The notes beneath the pieces are model-generated. The model did not search any database, was not told the DNA's origin, and was given only the letters and a program-made list of their open reading frames with translations. Positions 44,258 through 55,480 of a stretch of 64,000 nt of DNA are shown here, piece by piece. The position numbers and the translations under genes were made by a program. Source of the stretch: Isoetes taiwanensis (Eukaryota; Streptophyta; Lycopodiopsida; Isoetales; Isoetaceae); NCBI GenBank assembly GCA_021234155.1, contig JAJEKV010000008.1, positions 2,106,307 to 2,170,306 of the forward strand, in the 5' to 3' direction. How positions within the stretch are numbered: position 1 is the stretch's first letter; each line of letters starts with the position of its first letter.

Positions 44258-44911
44258 ATGGTCAAAAGTTCATTTGATTCAGAGGGCATTACAATCAGAT
44301 CTCTTATCCTTAGTGATCTTCCAAGGCTTCCATCTTCCTTTGGATCCTTTATCTACACCTACCACACTTCAGGTATAATTTATGTCCTGACACCCTTTTT
44401 TTGTTTGGCATTAGCCATCTTTCCCCTTAAACTGTATGTTATTTGCAATTGTGTGGCATGGTTTTACAAACTTAAGTTCGAAATGGATTTGCGTCTCGCT
44501 TTCTCACCTATTTGCATTTACGCATTTCATTCGATATCATTTGCCATTATCTGCAGAACCAACAAGCAGGCATTGTCGTTTGACATCAGTTGTCATGTTG
44601 CTGCCTCGTCTTCGTTTGCATCATCCTTCATCCCCTTACATGTTCTATATTTTCTATCTAAACTATGCAGTTCTTACTTTATTTCACCTTCTCAATTTCT
44701 ACAATTGCTAGAGTATCTACTTCTGGTCTATCTATTTTATCTTCATATCCTCTTACACTTCTCTTGCAAATCTGCTGCAAGATCCAATCTAGGCAAGATC
44801 AACAATTTTTTTGCAAGATGTAACTGCAGAATTATCATGTCAAACGGAAATGTAACTTGTGCATTGTATTTCACATCCTTCTTAGTACACATAGCTTATA
44901 AAACCTTCTAA
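44258..44911 (+). other. Long hydrophobic open frame inside the TIR element
   Basis: A 217-codon frame is open within the element. It is extremely rich in Ser, Phe, Leu, Ile and Cys, has no recognisable domain and lies in T-rich DNA, where stop codons on the plus strand are rare. I regard it as probably accidental, but it is the longest frame in the element and is recorded for that reason. Confidence 0.25.
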
Positions 44912-46284
44912 GCTTGTAAATATAGAATTTTATTTCTTGTTGCAGGGAATGTTTTTTAAGCTTGTGAACATAATGTGACATGGATTTGTCTTTCATTTTT
45001 ACAGAGAAGCAGGAGACGGATTCTTCTAAAATGCAACAAATGTGCTTGTTCTATTTTATAATTTTCGTGATTTACATATGTTGGTTCAGATCTTTGGTTT
45101 TGTTGGTTTTGATGTTGCTTTGACCTTTTTTTCTCTTTGTTATTTGGGCTAGGGCATGGAGGGCCACAAAATGCAGTAATTCGGATATCAAAGACTTGAG
45201 TTTTTGGGTGCTCTGATCTCCAATCAGAGCATCATAGATCTAGGGATCATTATTTTCATGTGGCATCATTGTAGGCATTATTGTCTTCGTTGTTTTTGTG
45301 TCCTTGGTTGAGAACAGGCATCATTGTTTTCATGTTGTTCTTTGGGTCATTACCATGGACTACCATGGTGAAACTGAGAAATAATCTGTTGTGGCCAATC
45401 CTGCTATGGAGCCACAATCAGGCCAACGCTCTAAAGACGATGTATATATTTTCAGAAAGGCTTATGTACATGTCCTTAAAATAAAGTTTTAATGGGGAGA
45501 GATGCGAACCCACTAAGCTGTGTAATGGAAAGCCACTTTGGCCAGAACTTAGAGATTAAAAAGTACCATTCCAGTGGAAAATGAGTACGCCAAACTGAAA
45601 AGTTAATGTACAACTTTGAAGGGAATGCAAAATCAATGAAATATCAGCATGTTTTGATCTGCTTTTTCTCCTTCCTTTCATTTTACAGTTTACATCTTAA
45701 TACTAGGTACAAATATGCCAACAATAACTTATTCGAGGTACAAACATGCCACATGTTTTTATTGAATGTTCGTACATACCCATCTTTCCCTTCACAATGC
45801 ATATCGCCATAGGCATACAGTTCTATATCCATGTATCTTTCCTTTCACAATGTATATCATCATAGGCATACAGTTCTATATCCATGATCTATATCCATGA
45901 TCCTTTCTGTAAAAGGAGCAGGAAATAAACTAGTACTTTTGATGGGCTTAATGACTTTCTACAACATCTTTGCTCCTTTTTTGCACAAAGACAAGGAAAT
46001 AACATCAAGAATGACTGAGACTTTTTGAATATCTCTCGGGTTCACATTAAGTCTCCATCCATTCTTCAATACATTCTTCAGTTCACATTAAGTCTCCACC
46101 CATTTTTAAGAATGCAGGATGACATTTTGACGTGTGTGGGGTGCGTGTAATTCGAAAATATGGCTTTTGATTTGTATTCTGGAATAGGTAAGAAATGTGC
46201 ATGGAATTGCACAAGTAAGCTAGCTCTAAACCTTAATACATAGGCAACACGTTGTTTTGAAAACACGTTTGATTTCTTAAAAGC

Positions 46285-46436
46285 AAAGATGTATTCCGAA
46301 TACACATTTGTTTTCTCATGAAAACAAAGTGTTCCTGCAATACACTTTTGCTTTCTCTAAAAAGCCAAAGTGTATTCTAGAATACACGTTTGTTTTTAGA
46401 AAGCAAAAGTGTATTCCGTAATACACTTTTGTTTTA
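46285..46436. repeat. Right subterminal palindrome cluster
   Basis: Copies of the palindrome family seen at the left end occur at about 46289-46308 (GTATTCCGAATAC core), 46325-46350 (degenerate), 46367-46388 (GTGTATTCTAGAATACAC) and 46402-46434 (GCAAAAGTGTATTCCGTAAT then ACACTTTTG). The arms extend into AAAGCAAAA and TTTTGTTTT, so full copies span about 34 bases. They lie about 490-640 bases inside the right end of the element. Confidence 0.85.
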
Positions 46437-46931
46437 CATTTTTTGTTTTATGTCCTAGTGTTCATTTATTTACTTGATTATTTTTTTTTTTTTTATTCCG
46501 CCAATAGAACGTGGAACATGTTTGATGGAACAACTAAATGTGGAAACTTGGGATGATACCTAGTTGTAACGCCCCGACAAGTTGTATTGTTCAATACGCA
46601 CCAATTAGAGGGTGCCAAATTGATGTACTAAAAAAATTTAAAGAAATAATTATTATTTTTCTTCTCTATTTTGAAGTTCTTGATATCTCACTTTTAGAGA
46701 TTATGTATTCATGTCTACATTTTGCCATTTTCAAGATGTTTCTTTGCACAAAACAAATTTGCCACTTAATGAGGAGCCAAAATGAGGGAAAAAAAAAACC
46801 GAACCTTTTAAAATTCTCAAGTTTATCCAAAAAAGGCCAATTTTAAGAGCATGCTGTTTTTTTAAAGGGAATCTTTGAAACGGGAGTGCTGCAACACTCC
46901 CGTTTAATTTGCAACCGTGTTATAAGTCAAA

Positions 46932-47315
46932 TGTTGGATTTCTGTAATTTCCTTTTTGATATAATCTAGCTCTATTGTGCCAGGTTATCAACGAGCCAGT
47001 CTGTCCTCCATAGAACGCCGTTTGGTGCCTCATACTGTGGACAGAACCCTAACGTGTTTCCATACTTTTCTTTTGTTCTCTTTTTCAGATGCTATTCCTA
47101 ATGACAATGCAAAATGGTTTTGAGTCACATATTGTTTACACAATTTTAGCTTTTTGATTTCTTGTCTAACTCATATGGTTCTTACATGATAATTTGATTT
47201 AACCACTTCGGGCCTCTGTAGATGGTCCTTTGAGAGCAACAATGATGCATAGGTGTAGTCTGTTAATGATACTTTTATTACTTATGCTATTGCAAGATAA
47301 AAAAAAAAAAAAAAC
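46932..47315 (+). repeat. About 380-bp interspersed repeat, copy 2, with poly(A) end
   Basis: It starts GTTGGATTTCTGTAATTTCC only a few bases after the TIR element and ends GCTATTGCAAGATAAAAAAA in a run of about 16 A. Relative to the copy at 41919 it lacks short segments (for example within the CTCTATCTTTTTGTGCC stretch). The long pure A run suggests a retroposed end. Confidence 0.75.
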
Positions 47316-47319
47316 CCGA

Positions 47320-47480
47320 TTACATCACTCCCAAGCTCCAACGATCCATTGAGCTAGAAATGGCGGCCATGCCCGACAGGTACATCAGTGGGATGCTAAG
47401 GAGGATCGAGGTTCGCCAAGCACTAGAAAGACATGCACAAATGAGAAGTCGAGCCGGATAGCCGAGACTCAAAGCAAATA
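47320..47480 (+). pseudogene. Transposon ORF scrap related to the 57.2-kb ORF
   Basis: The plus-strand frame reads RSIELEMAAMPDRYISGMLR, RIEVRQALERHAQM and RSRAG before a TAG. The minus-strand ORF at 57148-57438 ends IQLDMQARSDRYHAELLRRI, TARCLAEVEANMAAARRA. The shared pattern (I.L.M....DRY...(L)LRRI..R....E) is too ordered for chance, so both are pieces of one transposon protein family, probably gag-like. Its exact class is unknown. Confidence 0.6.
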
Positions 47481-47639
47481 AGATGCCAACCAACTTGGGC
47501 CACCTACGATAAAATGAAGGCGAAAAAGTATCGCGGGGTAGGCAACTATAAGAAGCACCTCCAAGCCGTAGGGGGGATAGGCAAGGCCACATCCTCTAGT
47601 CGACGCCAAGATCAGGTCAACGCGGTTGGACACCCTTCT

Positions 47640-47951
47640 ACGGCAAGTATGACCCTCCTCAAGCCGCTGGCTGCCAAGAAGAAGCCCCACAAGTGGAAAT
47701 CGCACCGGTGAAGTTCCCGGGGAAGATTCAAAATACCGTGAAGTCCACCGAAGCCCCCGCTATGTGGTTTGGGGAGATGGTCCGGGAGTTCAAGATTGAC
47801 CTTAGATTCCAAACCTATGCCATCCTCGCCTTGCAGGAAGTCACAGAGGATTACCTGGTGGCCCTTTTTTGGAGATGCGAACCTTTGTGCCATTCATGCC
47901 AAGCGTGTTACAATAATGCTGAAGGATTTGCACCTTGCCCGGAGAATTTGA
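47640..47951 (+). pseudogene. Histone H3 pseudogene
   Basis: The sequence carries KKPHKW (from about 47677), a damaged R-x-G...KY stretch, then [26 protein letters not shown], and in the next frame [20 protein letters not shown] then LARRI. This is the histone-fold half of H3 ([55 protein letters not shown]). An extra T in the T6 run at about 47868-47873 shifts the frame, another shift lies near 47710-47780, and the Arg codon after ARRI is a TGA (47949-47951), as a CGA-to-TGA change would produce. The N-terminal tail is unrecognisable. H3 packages nucleosomes; this copy cannot. EDYLV instead of EAYLV is also seen in some centromeric H3s, but the rest fits canonical H3. Confidence 0.9.
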
Positions 47952-48084
47952 GGAGACCATCAATAGCATGGGCATTGTACCTTTCTTTTGCACTGTGACA
48001 TTATTGTACATCTGTTGTTTTGTTATAAATATAGACTTTTCAGTCTTGTGTACATGCACAGGTGTTCGTGTAAATTTTTTGTTC

Positions 48085-48185
48085 TGTTTAAAAAAATAAA
48101 AAAAAAATAATAATAATAATATAGTAAAATAAATAAATAAATAACGATGAGTTAACTATAGTTGGCGCTGAAATCAACATAGTTA
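48085..48185. repeat. AT-rich microsatellite and dispersed repeat lead
   Basis: An A-rich (AAT)n/(AAAT)n tract is followed by GATGAGTTAACTATAGTTGG and CGCTGAAATCAACATAGTTA, the same order as at 36848-36960. It precedes the large tandem duplication directly. Confidence 0.7.
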
Positions 48186-49810
48186 AACTTACTTTGTACT
48201 TTTAGAGTTCTCAATCTCTTTTTTCTTCTCCTCCAAGCGCCTTCTCTCCTTCTGCTCCTTTCTTCTTGCCTTATGGATTTTAATGAAATTGTGCTTTTTA
48301 GCGTTGGGCCTCACAAATGACATAATTAAGAAAATTTAGACTTATTCAAATCTAATAGATATACTTCAAGGATGTCATGATAAAACCATATGAATAAAAT
48401 TGCACCTAAACTAATTTTCATTTTAATCTACTTAAAATTAAATTTCCATCTAAGATAGGTCTGTACGATCGAAATGTTATTTTCTTTAAATATTTAAAAG
48501 AAAATTTTTTATTGAAAGTAATTAAATGATTCGTTTATGTTTAATAAAAAAAAGGTTCATTATTATTGATTAATTTTCAATATATTTTATGTTATCAATA
48601 ATAAATTATTGAGTAGTTATTATTAGAATAATAACTTTATCATTTAATTAATTTCAGCCTAAAGCTTTTCTTAAAGCATTTTTAAAAGCATAAAAGTTTG
48701 TAAATTGCGAAATTTTCATAGCAGTTTTAAGTTAATCACTTATCAAAACATCAGATTTTATTTAAAAATTATCATGATTGCCAAATTTTAAATTTATTAA
48801 ATCACTAAAAATGAAATTTTTTTGTTCTTAAAATGTCTAATTCTAAATAGATTCAAGTGAAAATTAGTTTGAAAAACAATTTTATTCTTTGATAACTACT
48901 ATAGTTTTATTTTAAAGATAAACTTATATAAACAATACATATATTCTTATTAAATTTGAATAAGTCCAATATAGCAATTTGTTAACGCAATATCCATACA
49001 CTTTATACCATGGAACGTAGATTGTTTAGTAGATTTAGGGCCTTCACTTTCATTTATGACACACATTTGGCTTCATGAATAGTCTTAATTGAATTTCAAT
49101 ATTGAACATTAGTTACAATGCGACAATTTCTACGGATCTCTCCAGGAGTCATTACGGGGCTCTCGTAGGATGGCTGCAGTCATGCCCTTTCTTTCTAACG
49201 ATATACTCAGCATTGGGGCACGATTCTGCATAATAACAATGCGTTTGAAATGCAAAATAAAAGTCCCACAGCTCCATATTCATGCTCGGCCAGCAGGTTA
49301 TAGACGTGTACCTCATATGTATATTTTACCTGCACACAATACAGGTAAGGAATGATAAGTATTAAAATGACTACAGATAATAAAAAAAACACACTGCATA
49401 ATAACCTTCTAGATATCTTTTCCCGAGCTTCAATTATAGGTTCCTGATTCTGAAAAAACATAAGCATATCTGGGCTGCCTGAAAGAAAAAATAAAATGTT
49501 ATATATAACTACAAGGAAAAAAATATTTAACTAATTAAATGCTTACATTCCATGCGGTCTTGGCATATTAAGAAACGATATAGCGCCAAAACCATAAATT
49601 CTGTTCGGAGACGGGATGCTGGGGCATCCTTCAAAGCTCAGATAATAAAAAAAAAAACCGCTTCGCGGATAGAAAACTTTTTTTATCACGCGCCGAGCAT
49701 CTAAATAAAAATTATATATCCGCTGCTTCTCTCGTTTCTCTCTCGCTCAATGTCTCTACCAGACTACGGCTCTCTTCATCTTCCTCAAGACGCTTTTTCT
49801 TTGAGCTTAT
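48186..49810. repeat. Tandem duplication, unit A (about 1.62 kb)
   Basis: The unit runs from AACTTACTTTGTACTTTTAG to CTTTTTCTTTGAGCTTAT, where the same sequence starts again. Most of it is nearly identical to unit B, except for a 24-base segment near 48374 absent from B and several short blocks of heavy divergence at about 49170-49300 and 49600-49800. Minus-strand exon-like blocks can be read in this unit: SKKKRLEEDEESRSLVETLS (49802-49725), PSIPSPNRIYGFGAISFLNM ending before GTAAGC (about 49637-49552), and SPDMLMFFQNQEPIIEAREK (about 49485-49410). They may be parts of an unrecognised gene; no family is assigned. Confidence 0.85.
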
Positions 49811-51402
49811 AACTTACTTTTTACTTTTAGAGTTCTCAATCTCTTTTTTCTCCTCCTCCAAGAGCCTTCTCTCCTTCTGCTCCTTTCTTCTTGCCTTATA
49901 GATTTTAATGAAATTGTGCTTTTTAACGTTGGGCCTCACAAATGACATAATTAAGAAAATTTAGACTTATTCAAATCTAATAGATATACTTCAAGGAAAA
50001 TTGCACCTAAACTAATTTTCATTTTAATCCACTTAAAATTAAATTTCCATCTAAGATAAGGTCTGTACGATCGAAATGTTATTTTCTTTAAATATTTAAA
50101 AGAAATTTTTTTATTAAAAGTAATTAAATGATTCGTTTATGTTTAATAAAAAAAAGGTTCATTATTATTGATTAATTTTCAATATATTTTATGTTATCAA
50201 TAATAAATTATTGAATAGTTATTATTAGAATAATAACTTTATCATTTAATTAATTTCAGCCTAAAGCTTCTCTTAAAGCATTTTTAAAAGCATAAAATTT
50301 TGTAAATTGCAAAATTTTCATAGCAGTTTTAAGTTAATCACTTATCAAAACATCATATTTTTTTTAAAAATTATCATGATTGCCAAATTTTAAATTTATT
50401 AAATCACTAAAAATGAAATTTTTTTGTTCTTAAAATGTCTAATTCTAAATAGATTCAAGTGAAAATTAGTTTGAAAAACAATTTTATTCTTTGATAACTA
50501 CTATAGTTTTATTTTAAAGATAAACTTATATAAACAATACATATATTCTTATTAAATTTGAATAAGTCCAATATAGCAATTTGTTAACGCAATATCCATA
50601 CACTTTATACCATGGAACGTAGATTGTTTAGTAGATTTAGGGCCTTCACTTTCATTTATGACACACATTTGGCTTCATGAATAGTCTTAATTGAATTTCA
50701 ATATTGAACATTAGTTACAATGCGACAATTTCTACGGATCTCTCCAGGAGTCATTATGGGGCTCGTGGGATGGGCCTAGATCATGCCCTTTCTTTCTAAC
50801 GATATACAAAGATTAGCAACGATTCTCGATAATAACAATGCGTTTGAAATGCAAAATAAAAGTCCCTGACTCCATATTCATGCTTTCTTTTAGGTTATAG
50901 GCGTGTACCTCATATGTATATTTTAATTCACACACAATACATGTAAGGAATGATAAGTATTAAAATGACTACAGATAATAAAAAAAACACACTGCATAAT
51001 AACCTTCTAGATATCTTTTCCCGAGCTTCAATTATAGGTTCCTGATTCTGAAAAAACATAAGCATATCTGGGCTGCCTGAAAGAAAAAATAAAATGTTAT
51101 ATATAACTACAGGAAAAAAATATTTAACTAATTAAATGCTTACATTCCATGAGGCCTTGGCATATTAAGAAACGATATAGCGCCAAAACCATAAATTCGT
51201 CTTCGACAGGATGCCGGGTATCCTTCAAAGCTTGTACGCAATAAAAAAAAGCCTGCTTCGTGATAGAAAACTTTTATATCGTTATGCCGAAACCATCTAA
51301 ATAAAAATTATATATCCGCTGCAGCCCGCTCTTGCTCGAACATTTCTACTCAGACGTGGCTCTCTTCATCATCGCTTCTACACGCTTTTCTTTGAAGCTT
51401 AT
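49811..51402. repeat. Tandem duplication, unit B (about 1.59 kb)
   Basis: Unit B follows unit A head to tail and ends with CACGCTTTTCTTTGAAGCTTAT at 51402. The minus-strand Lys/Glu-rich block (KIYKARRKEQKERRLLEEEK) at 49905-49815 is intact, but the block matching SKKKRLEEDEESRSL in unit A is broken here by frame changes and stops. So A and B share intron-like sequence almost perfectly while exon-like parts differ more, the reverse of what selection on a gene would give. Confidence 0.85.
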
Positions 51403-52556
51403 CAAAAAGACAGACTAATAACAGTTTGTACACAACAGAAATTTGTATCACTTGTGCGATCTTAACCATTATTTTCCTTTCTTTGCAAACATGTCTTTTC
51501 GTAATAAAGCTTTCATCATGTGCATTCTACTTTCTCGCAAGTCTCCTTAGCAAACCCATTATTCTACTCATAATTTTTAAGGAAATTGTCCAAACCAAGC
51601 GTGAATTTAGCTAATGTTCCACTCCCATCCATGCATCTGCCTCAAGATATTTAAAGTGTCCCTAAATGAAGCAATATTCATTTATTCAAACTTACGAGTC
51701 AGTGTTGTTACAACTTAATTCAACACAAAAACATACTTTGCAAGAGCTTCAATTTGCTGCATTCTTAGGTTTTCCTACCATAAGCAGAGACCCTAGACCT
51801 ATTTATAATAGGACACATTGATTTGTATGTTTTCAGCTTTGGTTGCTATCATCTAACATCTGTAGATGCCGCCAAATCCCATTTTGTTAAAAAATGCTGC
51901 TTGCGGTTTAGAAATTATTTCTCTCTTGTTTTCATTCTTGTGGCCATGAGTAGTTAACCATATAAAGTACAATGTCATGTTTTTTTTGGAGTGTTCATAA
52001 GTTATATCAACTTCCAAATTTAATAGAGAATTTCTTATACAAACATTTGGAAAAAATTGTATGTTAAAATGCTCCAAAATCACCATCTATAAGTATCACG
52101 AGGATAATGAATGATGCATTCTACTTATATCTACATAGAAAATTACTCTATCAACTTGCATATAGTGTAATTAGGATTTAACCATGTAATTAACTAGATT
52201 TAAAGATGTACAGTCGCAGAATTAACACCTTAGAGGTTAAAAATTTGAGTTTATTCCAAAATTATAGGCTGAAGAGTGAGCATTTACATAGCTAATAATG
52301 TTTATTGATGAATGAAAGTGAAGATCTTGAAGTTTAAGTATGAGAATCAATAATTAGACCACATCACCTTTGATGCGTCTTTCTCAGTTTTGTAGAGAAC
52401 ACACTATATTTCAACAAATAAGCCTACTAAATAATTCAAATATGTCAAGGGACATATATATAGGTCAACTATGTCAGTTGTGAGGCCTTCTTGCATAAAA
52501 ATACGGAGAAACATAGTTATTTCTTACTAGTATAAAACTGATATATCTATTATTGC
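51403..52556. other. Gene-poor AT-rich stretch
   Basis: No supported gene or repeat recognised. Confidence 0.4.
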
Positions 52557-52990
52557 TGCTACATATTCTAAACGGGATGCACGCTGGATTGTCACAGTCA
52601 TCAGATCCATCGATCCTACGGCATAGATCGTATGTTGGAGCCTGTGGGCACCTCTCGTTTCACTTATGGTCATTTATGATTGGGGGCGCCTATGATTTTG
52701 AAATGTGAAATACGAGTTTGCCTAAGGTTTTGATGGAATATCGAGCTTCGATATGGCTTTGCCTAAGGTTTTAGAATATGAGATACGGGGGCTCGAATCT
52801 CTACCAACAATGTCCTAATAAGACTACTTTAATCAATCTAACCAGTGAGCTAACTTGATTATTTTTTATCTTATATCTATGTTTCTTTTATAACATCCCA
52901 TTCTTTTATTTCAGGGATATGGTCTATGGTTTCAAGAATTATATCCATATCAAATCCCCCTGGAACCCCTTGTTATTGTGCTACATTTAA
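52557..52990 (-). repeat. About 450-bp repeat with tRNA-like promoter, dispersed copy 3
   Basis: From TGCTGCTACATATTCTAAAC to TATTGTGCTACATTTAAGC this copy matches the tandem pair at 11.1-12.0 kb. It keeps the minus-strand A box (52852-52842) and a B box changed to GATTCGAGCC (52799-52790), still within consensus. Short deletions occur in the T-rich part. Being 41 kb from the other copies, it shows that the unit is dispersed as well as tandem. Confidence 0.8.
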
Positions 52991-53843
52991 GCATTGAAGT
53001 TTTAGTAGGATAATGTTACATGTAGGTCATCTTTCATGTACATTATATTTTTCATGAATGCGGGTCTTTCTTTGCATTATAACTCTCTATTTTCATATTA
53101 AAATAACATATTATTTAGAAGATACGAATATAATTAAGCATGGATTATTTATGGTAAATGGTTCATAACTAGACCAATTGTATAGAGGATATATCTCTCT
53201 CTAGCCTTATCCATTTTGTCTCTATAATAATACCATGGTTTCTTACCTTTAACAACATAATTTTTGAAAGGTGTAAGTGAAAGTCCATAATTGGTGAACA
53301 AGTACCCCCATAAATTCTGAGTTGTTTGTGCTTAAACATTGCCCCTCAAATTATGTGCTCGCCTAACCAATCAATTTTATCATATAGAGAACTATATGAA
53401 TAACCTATATTTCAAAGTTGAGATTAAAATTGATTAAGATGTTGCCTCTATTAATTTTAAACTTCCAGTCATGTGGGATCTAATAATGGTTCAAGTGGAA
53501 CTGCACATAGCAGTCTAACTTGACTTTTTATGGTCATAAACTTTCATATTTTTCTTTGAATTTTTTTGCATCGATTTTATGACATGGGACGTTTTGAGAA
53601 TGTGATTTTTCAAAGTCACATCTCGAGACTAAATCTAGAATAAACATAGACGACATATTTGAAGTTGATGCTATAAAAGTTAATCCAAATCTCAAGGTTA
53701 TGATCAACATATTTTTTCAATCACTCAAGTAGACCAAAAGCTATTCATATCCCCAAATTCAACTTGAGATCGATTAACATAAGAAAGTTATTGATTTTAA
53801 ATGGACCTATGAACCAGTAATGGGCTCAAGTACAAAAACCTTG

Positions 53844-53845
<2 letters not shown>
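52991..53845. other. Gene-poor AT-rich stretch
   Basis: Nothing recognised. Confidence 0.4.
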
Positions 53846-53880
<35 letters not shown>

Positions 53881-54545
53881 GAGAGTAAGTATCAAGATAG
53901 TAATAGTAATAATAACAGTATTTCAACAGTATCTCGATTGTATCTCAAAATTTCCAATGTAAAATAGGAGGATGGACTCTGATTTCTGCAGACAAATCTT
54001 CATAATGAAGTCTTCAAATTCTTGTAAAAGCAAACAAAAATACCAAACATGATCTTCAAAAGTTGAATTCTGGAAATCATGAGGATGATCACAATTGGTG
54101 GAAATGAGGATGGTTTAGAAAGGCAATTTGAAAGACCTGCAGTTGTAGGAGTGTAGGATCAGTTTTTGAGCATAAGGTTTTTATTGAACCACTCATTGTA
54201 ATGTCGATAGAAATCATTTTCCGACCCATGAGTATAACTACTTTTGCCCATCGCTATTCTCAAGATGAGTAGCATTGTCGCTTTCTTTCCCATGAGTAGA
54301 AGTAAAGTGCCATATAAATCGGTCAAAGCTTTATGAATGTAGTACATTCCCTGCACCTACCAATTGTCTTTCGGTCATGCTAAAATGAGTATTGAAAAGA
54401 AACTCAAATAGGAGATGCATCTGCATGAATTCTCTGGTGTAGATTTCTGCCCAAATTGCTTCCCTTTTCCTGGAGCTCTCAACCTCTTGTATAAATTCAT
54501 CGTCATGTCACATAACCGCTTCAAGGTTAACTTTTTTCCCACCCT
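53846..54545 (-). mobile_element. LINE 3' end, minus strand, with the unfamiliar C-terminal domain (LINE-4)
   Basis: A 34-base T run (53846-53879) marks the complement of a poly(A) tail. To its right, minus frames read MYYIHKALTDLYGTLLLL and, in another frame, AIWAEIYTREFMQMHLLFEF and FSMTERQL. These are the same C-terminal block as in the LINE at 24.7-25.1 kb. A second T run at about 54571 marks the tail of another element immediately to the right, so this LINE is probably cut by, or lies against, that one. Very long pure T suggests a recent insertion or repeat expansion. Confidence 0.7.
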
Positions 54546-54570
54546 CATTGGCTTTGATGCAATGATATTT

Positions 54571-55480
54571 CCTTTTTTTTTTTAGTTGAAGGGTAAAGTA
54601 TATTAAAATCTGTGATGGTAAAAGTTACATACAAAGCTTTCAAAAAAGCTTTTTGAAAAAACCTTTAGGATAGGGATAGGTTGAGGACCCGATCAAAAAC
54701 GTAACTATCCAAATCCAAAATAGAATATAAAAGTTCCCTGATAGCTCAAAATAGCAAAAGTATCCGATTTCAAGATTAGCATGGTGATCGTAGATTCACC
54801 CGAAAAATCTTCTTTTCTTAGGCTCCCTTCGAGAGTGATCCTTCCTTCCCATCCCCTTTATTAGCTACAATGAACAAGCAATTAAGGGCATTTGCATAGG
54901 TGAGCCTTCCCGGATTGAATCGCTCTTTTGTCTTTTGCAAAGGCATAGTATATATCTTTTTCATCAAAGTAGGAGGTGCAAAGCAGCTTGCATTGACATT
55001 CTCTCCGTGCTCATTAGTGAGAGTAAGCCATAAGGCATCGGATGGAGATTCATCCTTTTCCACCTTAGCCTTTTAAACATGATCGAGTATTTCCCCAAAA
55101 CAAGAAGAAAAACAGCATTAAAAAATAGAGAACAACTTTAATTCGGGTTTCCATAAACTTCCAAAACCCAATTAATGTCATATTGGGCTTGTTTAATAAA
55201 TGGCATTGGGCCAAACGATCTCATCCTTGAAAATCAAGGCATTTCTTCCCTTCCACATTCTCCATAGGAGAATATATCTCCATTCAACTGAAGTTGGCGG
55301 TGGAAAAAAGCTCAAGAGCTTGTATATTGGCCAAACCAGAATGTTGAGCTCGCCGCTAACTCCAGTCCATTCTCGCCCATAGACAATTTTTAAACAAATG
55401 TTCTTTCATTTTCCCGATCCCGCAAAACATCTAACATAGATGTCGTAATTAGTCATGATGCAATGATATTTCATAACACA
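54571..55480 (-). mobile_element. LINE 3' end, minus strand, different family (LINE-5)
   Basis: A T run at 54571-54582 and the phrase GAAGGGTAAAGTATATTAAA resemble the reversed tail and 3' UTR of plant LINEs. To the right, minus frames give GKMKEHLFKNC, SVEWRYILLWRMWKGRNALI and then FKDEIVWPNAIY. This is the zf-RVT end (HLF..C......W....W..WK.RN..IF). Next in the minus direction comes a charged 81-residue frame (54818-55063). The polymerase and endonuclease are absent. Confidence 0.7.

Larger units (their letters stand above)
42816..46925. mobile_element. 4.1-kb terminal-inverted-repeat element with subterminal palindromes
   Basis: The left end TATAAAACAAGGTTGCATAT followed by TAAACGGGAG matches the complement of the right end (TATAACACGGTTGCAAATTA then AACGGGAG). 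Similarity continues through CAAAGATTCC to about 42895 and back to about 46865. Further inside, a GTGCAAAGA phrase is again inverted between the ends (about 42987 and 46750). Flanks GTCAATGTG and GTCAAATGT resemble a diverged target duplication of about 9 bases, as made by Mutator-like transposons. Between the ends I see no transposase, so it is probably non-autonomous. Subterminal regions carry repeated palindromes of the type GTGTATTCCGGAATACAC. Confidence 0.7.

Noticed and set aside
44258-44911. A 217-residue open frame as a membrane-protein gene of the TIR element
   Set aside because: T-rich plus-strand DNA yields long Phe/Ser/Leu frames by chance. No domain, start context or splice evidence supports it, so it is listed only as a low-confidence feature.
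47640-47951. Centromeric H3 (CENH3)
   Set aside because: EDYLV is CENH3-like, but [16 protein letters not shown] and LARRI fit canonical H3, and no long loop 1 is seen.
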